The position numbers were made by a program, and so were the translations under genes. DNA of 5,703 nucleotides, from positions 1-5,703 of the forward strand of contig JASHUV010000150.1 in NCBI GenBank assembly GCA_030039825.1, written 5' to 3'. A model generated the notes under the pieces. It saw nothing but the letters and a program-made list of their open reading frames with translations. It was not told where the DNA came from and did no database searches. Below are positions 5,563-5,703 of this stretch, in pieces. Positions within the stretch are counted from its first letter, which is position 1. Each line of letters starts with the position of its first letter. The DNA comes from Thermoplasmata archaeon. Lineage in GTDB: Archaea; Thermoplasmatota; Thermoplasmata; Lutacidiplasmatales; UBA184.

Positions 5563-5702
5563 TACCGGCGCCGGCGTTGGATCACGAGCCAGGCGATGAG
5601 GACGGCCACGAGCGTGAGGATGACGACCCCGAGGGCGATCGCCGCCAGGTCCGATGCACCACCCGACGCCGTGCCCTTCGACGAGGGTGGGGAGGAGTGG
5701 GT
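5562..5702 (-). CDS. C-terminal membrane anchor of a surface or secreted protein
   Basis: Partial gene; the start lies beyond the window. The 46 visible residues begin with a Ser/Thr/Pro/Gly-rich stretch (THSSPPSSKGTASGGASD), continue with one hydrophobic segment of about 23 residues (AAIALGVVILTLVAVLIAWLV) and end QRRRR before a TAG stop. A flexible stalk, a single helix and an Arg cluster are typical of archaeal cell-surface proteins held in the membrane by a C-terminal anchor with the main domain outside: solute-binding proteins, cupredoxins, S-layer-like proteins. No LPXTG or PGF sortase-type signal is seen in the visible part. The functional domain lies outside the window, so no product can be named. 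It is encoded on the same strand as the 428-residue membrane protein gene and upstream of it, but the 127-base gap leaves co-transcription open. The match of stalk, helix and charged end in one frame supports a real gene despite its short visible length. Confidence 0.7.
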   Translation of the reverse strand, partial: THSSPPSSKGTASGGASDLAAIALGVVILTLVAVLIAWLVIQRRRR

Positions 5703-5703
5703 C

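Noticed and set aside
1..5703. A defence system, mobile element or phage region
   Set aside because: No nuclease, transposase, integrase, toxin-antitoxin pair, direct-repeat array or attachment site was seen on either strand.

Overview
The window is very GC-rich and tightly packed. It carries six protein genes, two of them cut by the window edges, in two convergent groups. No rRNA, tRNA, CRISPR array, insertion sequence or phage gene was found. The gene style fits a high-GC archaeon, perhaps a Thermoplasmatota lineage: a single-chain fusion of the two Dpp-type ATPases, a probable secreted protein ending in a Ser/Thr/Pro stalk, one membrane helix and RRRR, near-perfect Shine-Dalgarno sequences inside transcription units, and one gene with no visible ribosome binding site that may be leaderless. 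This placement is an inference, and a high-GC bacterium is not excluded.

Plus strand, 1-2974: the end of a dipeptide/oligopeptide ABC transporter operon. It holds the C-terminus of a DppC-type permease, then a 758-residue DppD-DppF fusion with two complete ATPase domains and two cysteine clusters, then an unrecognised 129-residue protein with three membrane segments. Spacings are 1 and 18 bases, so the three are probably co-transcribed. Together the first two would supply one membrane subunit and all the ATPase activity of a peptide importer.

Minus strand, 5702 down to 2961: the C-terminal anchor of a surface protein, a 428-residue polytopic membrane protein with an intramembrane Cys-Cys pair, then a DUF1697 protein and a small IsdG/MhuD-like heme-degrading monooxygenase. 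The last two share an ATGA stop/start overlap. The monooxygenase gene meets the 129-residue membrane protein gene tail to tail, overlapping it by 14 bases.

Noncoding DNA is limited to two stretches over 100 bases. The 255-base gap at 3893-4147 has two clusters of alternating inverted repeats, each able to fold into mutually exclusive hairpins. The 127-base gap at 5435-5561 has a group of GTAGG/CCTAC half-sites upstream of the polytopic membrane protein gene. No wholly new system can be asserted from this window. The best leads are the alternating hairpins, the Cys-Cys membrane protein and the DUF1697-monooxygenase pair.
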